Shown: positions 1 to 9,083, counted from the stretch's first letter. The stretch is DNA of 64,000 nt from Geobacter sp. OR-1 (GCF_000813145.1 NZ_BAZF01000019.1:17902-81901), one strand, 5' to 3'. The notes: generated by a model from the letters alone, not told the origin. Numbers and translations are program-made.

Positions 1-711
1 GAAAAGGCAAAACTGCTGATCGCCGCCCAGATCGCTGCCGGGTTTACCTCGTTTGCTCTGGACGCGTCTTTCAATCCGCTGGCAGAGAATATCGCCGTTA
101 CCGCCGAGCTGGCGTTACCTATTCAGCAGGCCGGGTTCGGTCTGGAAACGGAACTTGGCGAAGTCAAGCATGTCGGTTCCGAATCCCGGCTGACAGAGGT
201 TTCCGAGGTCGAAACATTTCTTTCCGGTCTGCGCGACAAAGGGATCCACCCGCAGTTACTGGCGATAGACAACGGCTCCAAAAGCGGCAACTATCTTGAC
301 GGGCAAGCGATAAGCATCGACCTCGAACGGACCGGAGATATTTTCCGGGCTGCCGTTCAATTCGGCATTGCCGGACTCGTACAGCACGGCATAACCGGCA
401 CCCCGCTCAGGATCGTCGGCAGGTTTTCGGATTTCGGCATCCGCAAGGGTAATATCGGCACGCTCTGGCAGAACATTGCCCATGCCGGGTTCCCGCTCGA
501 CCTTATGGATGCGATGCGAAAATGGTCCAGAGATAACAACAGGGACATAAAACATGCTACCGCAGTATTCAAATCGGATATTGACTCTATCCCGGCAGAA
601 AACATCCAGATGATTCGAGATATGGCTTACCGTGAAGCAGGTGAATTCATCAAGGCATTTCACGCCCAGGGGAGCGCAGCCAAACTGATATCCCGCATGA
701 AGAGTGAATGA
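1..711 (+). CDS. Class II fructose-bisphosphate aldolase family protein, C-terminal part
   Basis: The reading frame is open from base 1, so the N-terminus lies outside the window; 236 residues are visible. The segment GLVQHGITGTP followed by GIRKGNIGT matches the class II aldolase pattern in which a zinc-binding His and a Gly-rich loop precede a K-x-N-I-x-T phosphate-binding motif. A preceding LETELGEVKH stretch fits the same fold. The expected role is reversible aldol cleavage of fructose-1,6-bisphosphate or a related sugar phosphate. Its stop overlaps the rsmD start (ATGA at 708-711), which suggests translational coupling. The family is fairly certain; the exact substrate is not. Confidence 0.75.
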   Translation, partial: EKAKLLIAAQIAAGFTSFALDASFNPLAENIAVTAELALPIQQAGFGLETELGEVKHVGSESRLTEVSEVETFLSGLRDKGIHPQLLAIDNGSKSGNYLDGQAISIDLERTGDIFRAAVQFGIAGLVQHGITGTPLRIVGRFSDFGIRKGNIGTLWQNIAHAGFPLDLMDAMRKWSRDNNRDIKHATAVFKSDIDSIPAENIQMIRDMAYREAGEFIKAFHAQGSAAKLISRMKSE

Positions 712-1271
712 GGGTAATCAGCGGTACGGCTAAAGGCAGACACCTTGCTCCTCCTGCGGACCGGCGGGTCAGACCGACAACGGATCGGATCAAGGAAGCG
801 CTTTTCAGCATCTTGACCTCATTTTTTGGTGATCTGGACCGTCTGTCCGTTCTCGATCTTTTTGCCGGCACCGGAAGCCTCGGCATCGAGGCGCTGAGCC
901 GGGGAGCTGCCAAGGCTGTTTTCATCGACAACAACAAGGTATCGGCAGCGCTGGTAAAAGAGAACCTCCGGTCAACCGGTCTTTCCGGATCTGCGGAAGT
1001 CATTCAGGCTGATGTCATACAAGCACTTGCCAAGCTGGATAACCAAAACAGGAAGTTCGATCTTGTTTTTGCCGATCCTCCCTATGGTATGGGGTTGGCT
1101 GACAAATTTCTCGACAAGATCAGCGCCACGACTCTTCTGGCCGAAGGTGCGCTGGTGGTGGTTGAATCAGGTGCAAAAGAAAATTTCCCTCTGGAAGAAC
1201 GGTGTCTGAGGCAAATCGATCGCCGGGTATACGGAGACACTGCCCTTACATTCTTCGCGACAACGGACTGA
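708..1271 (+). CDS. rsmD: 16S rRNA (guanine(966)-N(2))-methyltransferase RsmD
   Basis: The 187-residue protein has the usual RsmD length. It starts with the family signature MRVISGTAKGR, has the SAM-binding stretch VLDLFAGTGSLGIEALSRGA near residues 47-66 and the N6/N2-methyltransferase motif FADPPYGM near 120. RsmD methylates G966 of 16S rRNA in the small ribosomal subunit. The start overlaps the upstream aldolase stop by four bases, and coaD begins 7 bases downstream. The rsmD-coaD pairing is very common in bacteria, which supports the call. Confidence 0.95.
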   Translation: MRVISGTAKGRHLAPPADRRVRPTTDRIKEALFSILTSFFGDLDRLSVLDLFAGTGSLGIEALSRGAAKAVFIDNNKVSAALVKENLRSTGLSGSAEVIQADVIQALAKLDNQNRKFDLVFADPPYGMGLADKFLDKISATTLLAEGALVVVESGAKENFPLEERCLRQIDRRVYGDTALTFFATTD

Positions 1272-1278
1272 GGTTTTT

Positions 1279-1764
1279 ATGCCGAGAAAAATTGCCGTCT
1301 ATCCGGGCTCGTTTGATCCCATCACCTATGGCCATCTTGATATTATCAACCGTGGACTCATGATCTTCGATAACGTCATTGTGGCGGTTGCCAGAAACTC
1401 GGCAAAAAATTCGCTGTTTACGATAGAAGAACGGGTGGATCTGATCAGCCGTGTCCTTGACGGGAACGACCGGGCAAGAGTTGACACCTTCGACGGCCTT
1501 CTGGTAGACTACGTCCGCTCTCAACAGGCAACGGTGATCATCCGCGGGCTCCGGGCCATATCCGATTTCGAATACGAATTCCAGATCGCCCAGATGAACC
1601 GGAGCATTACCAGCGAGGTGGAAACGTTATTCATGATGACCTCGGTTCCCTACGGCTACCTCTCCTCATCCATCGTCAAGGAGGTCAGCTCCCTGAACGG
1701 CCCGGTGGACGGACTGGTGCCGCCGCTCGTCAAACAAGCGCTTATAAATAAGTTTTCATCATAA
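1279..1764 (+). CDS. coaD: Pantetheine-phosphate adenylyltransferase
   Basis: This 161-residue protein carries the nucleotidyltransferase signature YPGSFDPITYGHLDII (T-x-G-H type) at its N-terminus, the substrate loop RGLRAISDFEYE in the middle, and a C-terminal LSSSIVKEV motif near residue 130. It transfers AMP from ATP to 4'-phosphopantetheine, the penultimate step of coenzyme A synthesis in the cytoplasm. Length and motifs agree with the hexameric bacterial CoaD family. It follows rsmD in the same direction, probably on one transcript, and the aminotransferase starts 24 bases later. Confidence 0.97.
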   Translation: MPRKIAVYPGSFDPITYGHLDIINRGLMIFDNVIVAVARNSAKNSLFTIEERVDLISRVLDGNDRARVDTFDGLLVDYVRSQQATVIIRGLRAISDFEYEFQIAQMNRSITSEVETLFMMTSVPYGYLSSSIVKEVSSLNGPVDGLVPPLVKQALINKFSS

Positions 1765-1787
1765 ACACCCATAACAAGGAGACCCGT

Positions 1788-3092
1788 ATGAATCCGTTAG
1801 CCGTAGAACTCAACGAGATGCTCACCCAGAGCAACCCTTATGTTCTGGATATGCTATCCGACCTGGGCAAGAACCTCTTCTTCCCCAAGGGAATTCTGAC
1901 CCAGTCGGCAGAAGCAAAGGAAAAGGCCCACAAATTCAATGCCACCATCGGCATCGCCACCGAAAATGGCGGCCCGATGTACCTCCAGTGCATCCAGGAC
2001 AAGCTCACAGCCTTTGACCCGAAGGACATCTACCCCTATGCGCCGCCGGCCGGCAAGCCGGAACTGCGGGCGCTGTGGCGGGAGAAGCAGCTGCGGGAGA
2101 ACCCGAGCCAACAGGGGAAACACTTCAGCAACCCGATCGTCACCAACGCCCTTACCCACGGCCTCTCAATCGTTGCCGACATGTTCGTCGACCAGGGTGA
2201 CCACGTGGTCCTGCCGGACATGCTCTGGGGAAACTACAACCTCACCTTCGGCACCTGCTCCGGTGCCGTCATGCGGAAATTCCCGACCTTCACCGTGGCT
2301 GGCGGCTATGACGTCGACGCCTTTAAGGCTGAGTTGAAAAACAGCGCCGAGGAAAAGGGTAAAGCCGTTGTCATCCTGAACTTCCCCAATAACCCGAGCG
2401 GCTACACCCCGTCCGTCGCCGAAGGTGACGCCATCGTTGCCGCCATCAAGGAAGTCGCCGAGAGCGGCTGCAACATCGTCGCCGTCACCGACGACGCCTA
2501 CTTCGGACTCTTCTACGAGAACAGCTTGAAGGAGTCGCTCTTCGGCAAGCTCGCCAACCTCCATCCGCGCATCCTGGCGGTAAAGCTCGACGGCGCCACC
2601 AAGGAGGAGTTCGTCTGGGGCTTCAGGACCGGCTTCATCACCTTCGCCGACGGCAACAGCTTCGAGAACGAACGGGTCATGACCGCCCTTGAGAAGAAGG
2701 CCATGGGGATCATCCGTGCCCGGATCTCCAACTGTCCCCACCCCTCCCAGACCTTCGCCATCGAGGCGCTCCGCTCCCCGAAATTCCTCGAACAGAAGGA
2801 AGAGAAGTTCCAGGTGCTGAAAGGGCGCGCTCTTAAGGTCAAGGAGGTCCTCAACAGCGGTAAGTACGATTCCGCCTGGACCTACTACCCGTTCAACTCC
2901 GGCTACTTCATGTGCTTGAAACTCAAAACTGTTGATGCCGAGAAGCTGCGGGTCCACCTGCTTGACAAGTACGGCGTCGGCGGCATCTCCATCGGCAAGA
3001 CCGACCTGCGGATCGCCTTCTCCTGCATCGAGGAGAAGGACATCCCCGAACTGTTCGACATCATCTACCAGGGAGTGCAGGATCTGGCCTGA
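1788..3092 (+). CDS. PLP-dependent class I/II aminotransferase (aspartate aminotransferase-like)
   Basis: The 434-residue protein has fold type I aminotransferase motifs: NFPNNPSGYTP near residue 200, VTDDAYFGLFYE (Asp and Tyr contacting the cofactor) near 235, the likely PLP lysine in DGATKEEFVWGFRTG near 273, and a late substrate-binding Arg in TDLRIAFSC. It is longer than the classical 390-400 residue enzymes and its lysine region differs from the usual SLSK pattern, so it belongs to a side branch. A clear GGAG Shine-Dalgarno lies before ATG 1788. The amino acid substrate cannot be read from sequence; aspartate is the likely guess. Confidence 0.8.
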   Translation: MNPLAVELNEMLTQSNPYVLDMLSDLGKNLFFPKGILTQSAEAKEKAHKFNATIGIATENGGPMYLQCIQDKLTAFDPKDIYPYAPPAGKPELRALWREKQLRENPSQQGKHFSNPIVTNALTHGLSIVADMFVDQGDHVVLPDMLWGNYNLTFGTCSGAVMRKFPTFTVAGGYDVDAFKAELKNSAEEKGKAVVILNFPNNPSGYTPSVAEGDAIVAAIKEVAESGCNIVAVTDDAYFGLFYENSLKESLFGKLANLHPRILAVKLDGATKEEFVWGFRTGFITFADGNSFENERVMTALEKKAMGIIRARISNCPHPSQTFAIEALRSPKFLEQKEEKFQVLKGRALKVKEVLNSGKYDSAWTYYPFNSGYFMCLKLKTVDAEKLRVHLLDKYGVGGISIGKTDLRIAFSCIEEKDIPELFDIIYQGVQDLA

Positions 3093-3130
3093 TCATCCTG
3101 CAAGTATCAAAAACCTGAAATAGATCTGAT

Positions 3131-3153
3131 CGGGGGACGCTCCGGCGTCCCCG
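3131..3153 (+). terminator. Hairpin after the aminotransferase gene, terminator-like
   Basis: GGGGACGC at 3133-3140 pairs perfectly with GCGTCCCC at 3145-3152 around a TCCG loop. Only a weak T-run (gctgcttta) follows, so it may act as a partial terminator or an mRNA-stabilising hairpin before the DUF1858 gene. Confidence 0.4.
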
Positions 3154-3173
3154 CTGCTTTAGAGGGAGGTTTC

Positions 3174-3368
3174 ATGATCACCAAAGACATGATCATCGGC
3201 GACATCATACGCTCCTTCCCCGCCACCATTCCAATCTTCGACAAATACAAACTCGACTGCTACGAATGCCAGATAGCCGATCTTGAGACTCTCGAACATG
3301 GCGCCGGCGTCCATAAAATAAGCGTGGATGCCCTGCTCGAAGAGCTGAATCGGAACCAGTCACCCTGA
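3174..3368 (+). CDS. DUF1858 domain protein (redox-disulfide type small protein)
   Basis: This 64-residue protein consists of a single DUF1858 domain. It opens with MITKDMIIGDIIRSFP and has the typical IFDKYKLDCYECQIAD segment with a C-x-x-C pair at about residues 28-31. Members of this family are small helical domains found alone or fused to hybrid-cluster proteins and are thought to be redox- or metal-linked; the precise role is unknown. ATG 3174 is preceded by a strong GAGGGAGGT ribosome site. Nothing in the neighbours defines a pathway. Confidence 0.8.
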   Translation: MITKDMIIGDIIRSFPATIPIFDKYKLDCYECQIADLETLEHGAGVHKISVDALLEELNRNQSP

Positions 3369-3389
3369 TGGCGGTCCGGTTACCAATGC

Positions 3390-4412
3390 ATGAATGACCA
3401 ACTACCTGAATACGAGCAGTATTTTCAGCCTCATCAATCCGTAAGGATTGCATTGGTTGCCGAAGGCCGCAAGCTGCCCGAGATCGTCGGTGGTGTATCA
3501 CGGCTTTCCGGCGACCTGATCGAACTCATTCTCAACTCTCGATTGCCGGTTGATACATCCTCAACCGATACGGAATATCTGCTTGAGCTCCGCTCGGTTC
3601 ATTTGGGGAGTGCCTTCCGCTGCCGGGCGCTTCTGGTAAGCGACGCCTCTGAGATGACCGTAAGCATGAGACTGGTGGGAAATGTCATCTTAGAGGAGTT
3701 GCGGGAATACTTTCGGATCGATACCTACATACCGTTACGATATATTCCGCTGGCAGACCTTGATGAAAAGACTGTGCTCAGACGGTGGCTGGAATTCCTG
3801 GATTTTCAGACCCAGAGGTCAATCAGGCCGGCAAGCTTTGCGTTCAAAGGAGAACCGGCCTCAGCGGCGTCATCGGATTCCGACCTTTTCTCCCCCCTTG
3901 AATACTCTACTCCGGTTGCGGCCAACATCAGCGGCGGAGGACTGAGAACCAATCTCCCGGAGCTGCTCAAACCCGGATGCCAGGCAATTCTGGAGATGTA
4001 CCTGCCCGGTACCCCTCCCAGGATCGTCGATGTCGTCGGTGAAGTCCTCGCCTCCGGATATGTCCATTCCGAGGATGGCGGCAAGACTTTTTCCACACCG
4101 TTCAAGTTTACGCATATCAACGAAAACGACCGTGATGCGATCATTAACCATATCCATAAAGTACAGCAGCAGCAGATCAGGCAGATCTCCGATGAAACTC
4201 CGGTCGAGTTAAGGACAACTGCTCCCTCCCCACTGTCCCGGAACGCAAGGATCAAGCGGTTCATTGGCAAGACAATTGTAATTTCATTGCTGATCATTAC
4301 CGCCCTGTTCCTTTTCAATCTCTACAAACACCGCGGAAAATCAGAGGTAAGCATCATTTTCGAACGGGGATTGAAGATGTACCTCGACAGGATTTTTTCA
4401 ACTCCCCCCTGA
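3390..4412 (+). CDS. PilZ domain protein with C-terminal membrane anchor
   Basis: The protein has 340 residues. A PilZ-like c-di-GMP-binding region is indicated by the arginines in ELREYFRIDTYIPLRYI near residue 105 and the later NISGGGLRTN motif near residue 178, matching the R-x-x-x-R and D/N-x-S-x-x-G signatures. An N-terminal beta-rich part resembles the YcgR-type PilZN region. One transmembrane helix (about residues 289-308) precedes a short tail, so the c-di-GMP-binding part is probably cytoplasmic and membrane-tethered. It is likely an effector of the c-di-GMP signalling seen elsewhere in the window. No Shine-Dalgarno is visible before ATG 3390. Confidence 0.75.
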   Translation: MNDQLPEYEQYFQPHQSVRIALVAEGRKLPEIVGGVSRLSGDLIELILNSRLPVDTSSTDTEYLLELRSVHLGSAFRCRALLVSDASEMTVSMRLVGNVILEELREYFRIDTYIPLRYIPLADLDEKTVLRRWLEFLDFQTQRSIRPASFAFKGEPASAASSDSDLFSPLEYSTPVAANISGGGLRTNLPELLKPGCQAILEMYLPGTPPRIVDVVGEVLASGYVHSEDGGKTFSTPFKFTHINENDRDAIINHIHKVQQQQIRQISDETPVELRTTAPSPLSRNARIKRFIGKTIVISLLIITALFLFNLYKHRGKSEVSIIFERGLKMYLDRIFSTPP

Positions 4413-4420
4413 CCCGGGCA

Positions 4421-4439
4421 ACAGTGTACACTGTAGGCT
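4421..4439 (+). promoter_or_regulatory. Palindromic operator candidate upstream of glutamate synthase
   Basis: ACAGTGTACACTGT at 4421-4434 is a perfect 14-base palindrome. The segment 4423-4439 matches 14 of 17 bases with the site in the gap promoter (20370-20386), sharing AGTGTAYACTGTA. The pair suggests one regulator acts on nitrogen assimilation and glycolysis genes; the regulator is not identified. Confidence 0.5.
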
Positions 4440-4570
4440 AGTTTGTGTACTCAACACCTGACAACTCCCCCCTAAACCATACGATAAACACCAGCCCCGC
4501 GACACGCACCCACTCTAATTAGTCTTTTATTCCATACAGTTGACCGTTTGAGACCTCCATTTTCAACTGC

Positions 4571-4586
4571 TGGCATGCAAATCGCA
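4571..4586 (+). promoter_or_regulatory. Candidate sigma-54 promoter of the glutamate synthase operon
   Basis: TGGCATGCAAATCGCA has the GG and GC dinucleotides ten bases apart required at -24/-12 and closely matches TGGCACG-N4-TTGCA with two substitutions. It sits 63 bases before the GTG start. Sigma-54 control would fit a nitrogen assimilation operon. Confidence 0.45.
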
Positions 4587-4648
4587 ATATCTGTCCGCAG
4601 CGCTTCCCACTTATCAGCGTGCCGCATCCTCAACATGGAGGTAGACAG

Positions 4649-6178
4649 GTGCTTTACAAAACACCGAATGAATCATTCAACGAATTCATCATTGCCAGAA
4701 ACGACTCCACCTGCATAAGATGCAAGGTCTGCGTCCGGCAATGTTCCTATGGAGTCCACCGCTATATATCCGAGACCGATTCCCTGTGTGAGGATTCCGG
4801 ACAGTGCATCGGATGCCGGCGGTGTTCCGCATTCTGCCCGACCGGAGCCATAACCATCCGCGGCAACGAAGAAACTTTCAAGGCCAACGCATCCTGGTCT
4901 AACGCCCATATCAGAAACCTGTACGCCCAGGCCGATACCGGCGGCATTCTCCTTGCCGCCATGGGTAACCCGGCAAAATACCCGATTTACTGGGACCACA
5001 TGCTCCTCGACGCCTCGCAGGTCACCAACCCATCCATAGACCCTCTTCGTGAGCCGATGGAACTCAGGACCTATCTCGGTAAAAAACCCCACTCCATCGA
5101 GGTGGTCAAGGACAAGAAGACCGGCAAGCCGAAACTGGCAACCAAACTTACCCCGCAGTTGAAGCTGGAATATCCGTTCATATTCTCCGCCATGAGCTAT
5201 GGCGCCCTCAATCTCAACGCCCACAGGGCAATGGCAGCGGCAGCGGAACAGCTGGGAACCATCTATAACACCGGAGAAGGCGGTCTGCACAAGGACCTGT
5301 ACCGGTACGGCAAAAACGTCATTGTCCAGGTCGCCTCCGGCCGATTCGGCGTCAGCGAGGCATACCTCAATGCCGGTGTCGGGATCGAGATCAAGGTCGG
5401 CCAGGGGGCCAAACCAGGTATCGGCGGCCACCTCCCCGGCGAGAAGGTCAACTGCGAGATCTCCGAAACCCGCATGATTCCGATGGGTTCGGACGCGATA
5501 TCCCCGGCTCCGCACCACGATATCTATTCCATCGAGGACTTGCGCCAGCTGATCTATGCACTGAAGGAAGCAACCAACTACGAGAAACCGGTTTCGGTAA
5601 AGATTGCCGCAGTTCACCATGTTGCGGCAATTGCCTCCGGCATTGCCCGTGCCGGTGCGGACATTATAACCATCGACGGTTTCCGCGGCGGCACCGGCGC
5701 TGCGCCGCAGGTCATCCGCGACAATGTCGGCATTCCGATGGAATTGGCCCTGGCCGCGGTTGATACCAGGCTGCGCGACGAAGGGATCAGGAACCAGGTC
5801 TCCATCGTTGTCGGCGGCGGCGTCCGGAACTCCGGCGACGCCATCAAGGCCATCGCCCTGGGCGCCGATGCGATCAACCTCGGGACTTCCACACTCCTGG
5901 CCCTTGGCTGCACCCTCTGCCAGCGTTGCTATACCGGCAAGTGCCCCTGGGGGATCACCACCAACGAGCCTTACCTTGCCAAGCGGCTCAACCCGGAAAT
6001 AGGCGCCGAGAAACTGGTCAACCTGGTCAAGGCCTGGGGGCACGAGATGAAGGAGATCCTGGGTGGAATGGGTCTCAACGCCCTCGAATCGTTGCGCGGC
6101 AACCGCTACAAGCTGCGTGCCGTCGGACTAACCGAAAAAGATATGAACCTCTTGGGCGTAATGCCCGCCGGAGAATAG
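4649..6178 (+). CDS. Glutamate synthase, FMN-binding (GltB central) domain with N-terminal ferredoxin region
   Basis: A GTG start at 4649 is chosen because GGAGGT lies six bases upstream; an in-frame GTG at 4619 lacks this. The 509-residue product begins with two 4Fe-4S motifs, CIRCKVCVRQC and CIGCRRCSAFC, and continues as the FMN-binding glutamate synthase barrel (AMSYGALNLNAHRAMA, TGEGGLHKD, IDGFRGGTGAAP, VGGGVRNSGDA). This part condenses ammonia with 2-oxoglutarate. It is the archaeal-type arrangement in which the GltB domains are separate genes. The amidotransferase and GXGXG domains are encoded downstream at 7933 and 9084, so the enzyme is assembled from five products. Confidence 0.93.
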   Translation: MLYKTPNESFNEFIIARNDSTCIRCKVCVRQCSYGVHRYISETDSLCEDSGQCIGCRRCSAFCPTGAITIRGNEETFKANASWSNAHIRNLYAQADTGGILLAAMGNPAKYPIYWDHMLLDASQVTNPSIDPLREPMELRTYLGKKPHSIEVVKDKKTGKPKLATKLTPQLKLEYPFIFSAMSYGALNLNAHRAMAAAAEQLGTIYNTGEGGLHKDLYRYGKNVIVQVASGRFGVSEAYLNAGVGIEIKVGQGAKPGIGGHLPGEKVNCEISETRMIPMGSDAISPAPHHDIYSIEDLRQLIYALKEATNYEKPVSVKIAAVHHVAAIASGIARAGADIITIDGFRGGTGAAPQVIRDNVGIPMELALAAVDTRLRDEGIRNQVSIVVGGGVRNSGDAIKAIALGADAINLGTSTLLALGCTLCQRCYTGKCPWGITTNEPYLAKRLNPEIGAEKLVNLVKAWGHEMKEILGGMGLNALESLRGNRYKLRAVGLTEKDMNLLGVMPAGE

Positions 6179-6181
6179 TTT

Positions 6182-6631
6182 ATGAAAAGGATCTACACCT
6201 TAGAAGACGCATGCATCGGCTGCCATCTCTGCGAAGTAGCCTGCATCACCGAACACTCGCTCTCCAAGGATCCGGTCAAGGCCTTTCTCCATGAACCGGC
6301 CAAGCCGATTTCCCGCTGCACGGTGGAAGAGTTTGACGGCGGAGTAATATCGCTCTCCACCACCTGCCGCCACTGCGATGAGCCCGACTGCCTCCGCGCC
6401 TGCATATCGGGGGCGATTCAGAAGAATGACCAGGGTGTTGTACGCCTGGACACCGAGCAGTGCGTCGGGTGCTGGTCATGCGTCATGGCCTGCCCGTACG
6501 GGGCGATACAGCGCAATCTGACAAAAAAGAAGGCCAACAAGTGTGACCTGTGCCCGGACCGGAAAGGGCCGGCCTGTGTTGACGCATGCCCCAACCGGGC
6601 CTTGATCTACAGGGAGGGGAGCCAGAAATGA
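6182..6631 (+). CDS. 4Fe-4S ferredoxin subunit of the split glutamate synthase
   Basis: This 149-residue protein has four cysteine clusters: CIGCHLCEVAC, CRHCDEPDC, CVGCWSCVMAC and a CDLC group with CVDACP, enough for four [4Fe-4S] centres. It resembles the electron-transfer subunits of the CooF/HycB/DmsB family. It starts three bases after the FMN-domain gene and its stop overlaps the next ATG (ATGA at 6628), so the three are tightly coupled. Its likely job is to pass electrons between the FAD protein and the FMN-containing synthase core. Confidence 0.88.
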   Translation: MKRIYTLEDACIGCHLCEVACITEHSLSKDPVKAFLHEPAKPISRCTVEEFDGGVISLSTTCRHCDEPDCLRACISGAIQKNDQGVVRLDTEQCVGCWSCVMACPYGAIQRNLTKKKANKCDLCPDRKGPACVDACPNRALIYREGSQK

Positions 6632-7905
6632 ATTACGTTATCATCGGCAACTCCGTTGCAGCCGTCGGAGCAGTCCGCGCCATCAGGGCGCACGACAGCC
6701 AGGGAAATATCACCATAATCTCGCGGGAACGTCACTCCGCCTATGGCCGGCCACTGATTTCCTACCTCCTTGGCGGGCTGATCACCGAGAAACGGATGGC
6801 CTACATACCGGAAGATTTTTACGAAAAACTCGGGATCAACCTGCTGCTCAACTCCGAAGTCGTGGGAGTTGACACGAAAAAGCAGGTTGTCGCCCTTAGC
6901 GCCGGCGATACCATCAAATATGACCGGCTCCTGGTGGCGACCGGCGGCGACCCGTTTGTCCCCCCCATTGAGGGGCTTACCGGCAAGGAAAAGGTCTTCA
7001 CCTTTACCACTTGGGACGATGCCGCCAAACTGAAAGCCGTTGCCCACGACATCGATCATGCCGTCATCCTCGGCGGTGGCCTCATCGGCCTGAAAGCCGC
7101 GGAAGGGCTGCATCTGCTCGGCAAGAGGGTGACGATTGTCGAACTGGCCGACCGGATACTCTCGGCGGCATTCGACAGGCCAGCGGGCAGAATCGTGGCC
7201 AAGAAGATGAAAGCCAACGGCATTGACGTGATCACCGAGGATACGGTGGTGAAAATAGAGGGCGATGGTGCCGACATCAGCGGCGTTCTGCTCAAATCAG
7301 GGGATGTCATCCCCTGCGACACCGTGGTCGTTGCCATCGGCGTGCGACCGGCCGCCGGTTTTCTGAAAGGAAGCGCCATCGAGGTAAACCGCGGCGTCGT
7401 GGTGGATGACCGGATGGAGAGCTCGGTAAAGGGTGTATTTGCCGCCGGCGATGTTGCCGAGGCCCGCGACTTTTTCTCCAGCCAGAAGAATCCGATGCCG
7501 ATCTGGCCCGATGCCTACATCCAGGGCGATATTGCCGGTACGGCCATGACCGGGGCGGACAAGGAATACGCCGGCGGGCTGGCCATGAACTCGATCGAGT
7601 TCTTCAAGGTATCAACGATCTCAATGGGAATAACCAACCCGGCAAATGCTTCGGAGTACGAGGTGCTCACCTATCAGAACACCGAATCATACCAGTACCG
7701 CAAGATCGTACTGAAAGAGAATCGCCTGGTCGGCGCAGTTCTGGTCGGCAATGTCGAACGCGCCGGCATCTTCTCGGGCCTGATCAGGGACGGCGTTGAC
7801 ATAACCCCGTTCCGGGAACATCTGTTGGCTCCTGATTTCGGCTTTATTCATCTTCCCAAGGATTTGCGGAACTCACTTTTTGCCCCTGTGGGCAAAGTGG
7901 CATAA
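6628..7905 (+). CDS. FAD/NAD(P)-dependent oxidoreductase of the glutamate synthase operon
   Basis: ATG 6628 is preferred over an earlier in-frame codon because it overlaps the ferredoxin stop as ATGA. The 425-residue protein has an N-terminal dinucleotide fold (YVIIGNSVAAVGAVRAIR), a second one for NAD(P)H (HAVILGGGLIGLKAAEGL) near residue 140, and the FAD motif GVFAAGDVAEA near 270. It belongs to the NAD(FAD)-dependent dehydrogenase family (nitrite reductase/rubredoxin reductase-like). It probably replaces classical GltD as the NAD(P)H-oxidising subunit. Nucleotide preference cannot be read. Confidence 0.85.
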   Translation: MNYVIIGNSVAAVGAVRAIRAHDSQGNITIISRERHSAYGRPLISYLLGGLITEKRMAYIPEDFYEKLGINLLLNSEVVGVDTKKQVVALSAGDTIKYDRLLVATGGDPFVPPIEGLTGKEKVFTFTTWDDAAKLKAVAHDIDHAVILGGGLIGLKAAEGLHLLGKRVTIVELADRILSAAFDRPAGRIVAKKMKANGIDVITEDTVVKIEGDGADISGVLLKSGDVIPCDTVVVAIGVRPAAGFLKGSAIEVNRGVVVDDRMESSVKGVFAAGDVAEARDFFSSQKNPMPIWPDAYIQGDIAGTAMTGADKEYAGGLAMNSIEFFKVSTISMGITNPANASEYEVLTYQNTESYQYRKIVLKENRLVGAVLVGNVERAGIFSGLIRDGVDITPFREHLLAPDFGFIHLPKDLRNSLFAPVGKVA

Positions 7906-7932
7906 CAGACCAGGTTAAGGGGAAAACCTCTC

Positions 7933-9048
7933 ATGAAATATAAACCGACCCATATATTTGAAAAAGATATCTCGAACTGCGGCCTTACCGGCTTCATTTC
8001 CACAGCGGGAACCCTGGTTGAGGGGAGCGTCATCATCAAGTCGATCTCGCTGATGCATGATCGGGGCAACGGCCTCGGCGGTGGTTTTGCCGCTTACGGC
8101 ATTTACCCGGAATTGAAAGATTTCTACGCCTTTCATATGATGTACGAGAACAGCACGGCGTTGCAGCTCACCGAAGAGTACCTGGAGCAGAACTTTTTCA
8201 TCGAGCTGCAGGAGGAGATCCCCACCCGGCGTACCCAGGCGATCGCCAACCCCCCGATGTTCAAGCGCTACTTCATACAACCACTTGAAACCACCGAATA
8301 TCGTGAAGCCATCGACTACCAGAAAATGACCGATGAAGATATCATCGTCAGCCACGTGATGCGGATCAACCATGGCATCGAAGGGGCGTTTGTTGTTTCT
8401 TCCGGCAAGAACATGGGGGCGTTCAAGGGGGTCGGGTATCCGGAGGAGATCGCTGATTTTTTCCGTCTTGAAGAGTACAGCGGCCATATCTGGACCGCCC
8501 ACAACCGATTTCCCACCAATACCCCCGGATGGTGGGGCGGTGCCCACCCGTTCACGCTGCTCGACTGGTCGATCGTCCACAACGGCGAAATATCATCCTA
8601 CGGCATCAACAAGCGTTACCTGGAGATGTACGGTTACCTCTGCACCATGCTGACCGATACCGAAGTCGTCACCTACATGCTTGATCTCCTCATCAGGAAG
8701 CATGGGCTGAGCCCGGAACTGGCAAGCCTTGCCCTCGCCTCTCCTTTCTGGGACATGATCGACTCCATGCCGGACGACGACCGGGAGCTGCTCACCGCAA
8801 TCCGCCAGGTATACGGCAGCGGACTGCTCAACGGCCCCTTTGCCATACTTTTTGCCAGCAACGAAGGGCTGATCGGTTTGAACGATCGCGTGAAACTGCG
8901 GCCGCTCATCTGTGCCACCAAGGACGATTTTGTCTACATGGCTTCCGAGGAGGCGGCGATCCGCGAGATCTGCTCCAACCCCGACCGGGTCTGGGCGCCG
9001 AGAGGCGGAGATCCGGTGATCGCCAAACTGCAGCCGGGAGTTGCCTGA
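7933..9048 (+). CDS. Glutamate synthase, class II glutamine amidotransferase domain
   Basis: The 371-residue protein carries the Ntn-type amidotransferase fold: the predicted nucleophile Cys in NCGLTGF at residue 17, then WTAHNRFPTNTPGWWGGAHP and HNGEISSYGINKR, which match the class II GATase active site. It releases ammonia from glutamine for the FMN domain. The 16 residues before the Cys would have to be removed as a propeptide. It lies 27 bases after the FAD subunit and 35 bases before the GXGXG-domain gene, in the same operon. Confidence 0.92.
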   Translation: MKYKPTHIFEKDISNCGLTGFISTAGTLVEGSVIIKSISLMHDRGNGLGGGFAAYGIYPELKDFYAFHMMYENSTALQLTEEYLEQNFFIELQEEIPTRRTQAIANPPMFKRYFIQPLETTEYREAIDYQKMTDEDIIVSHVMRINHGIEGAFVVSSGKNMGAFKGVGYPEEIADFFRLEEYSGHIWTAHNRFPTNTPGWWGGAHPFTLLDWSIVHNGEISSYGINKRYLEMYGYLCTMLTDTEVVTYMLDLLIRKHGLSPELASLALASPFWDMIDSMPDDDRELLTAIRQVYGSGLLNGPFAILFASNEGLIGLNDRVKLRPLICATKDDFVYMASEEAAIREICSNPDRVWAPRGGDPVIAKLQPGVA

Positions 9049-9083
9049 AATCCGGGAAGTGCCAAGAACCGCGAGGTGTTAAT

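Noticed and set aside
2166..2957. Long minus-strand frame opposite the aminotransferase
   Set aside because: It is the antisense shadow of a well supported gene in GC-rich DNA; no ribosome site or motif.
4673..6043. 456-codon minus-strand frame opposite glutamate synthase
   Set aside because: Antisense shadow; Gly/Asp-rich composition without any domain.
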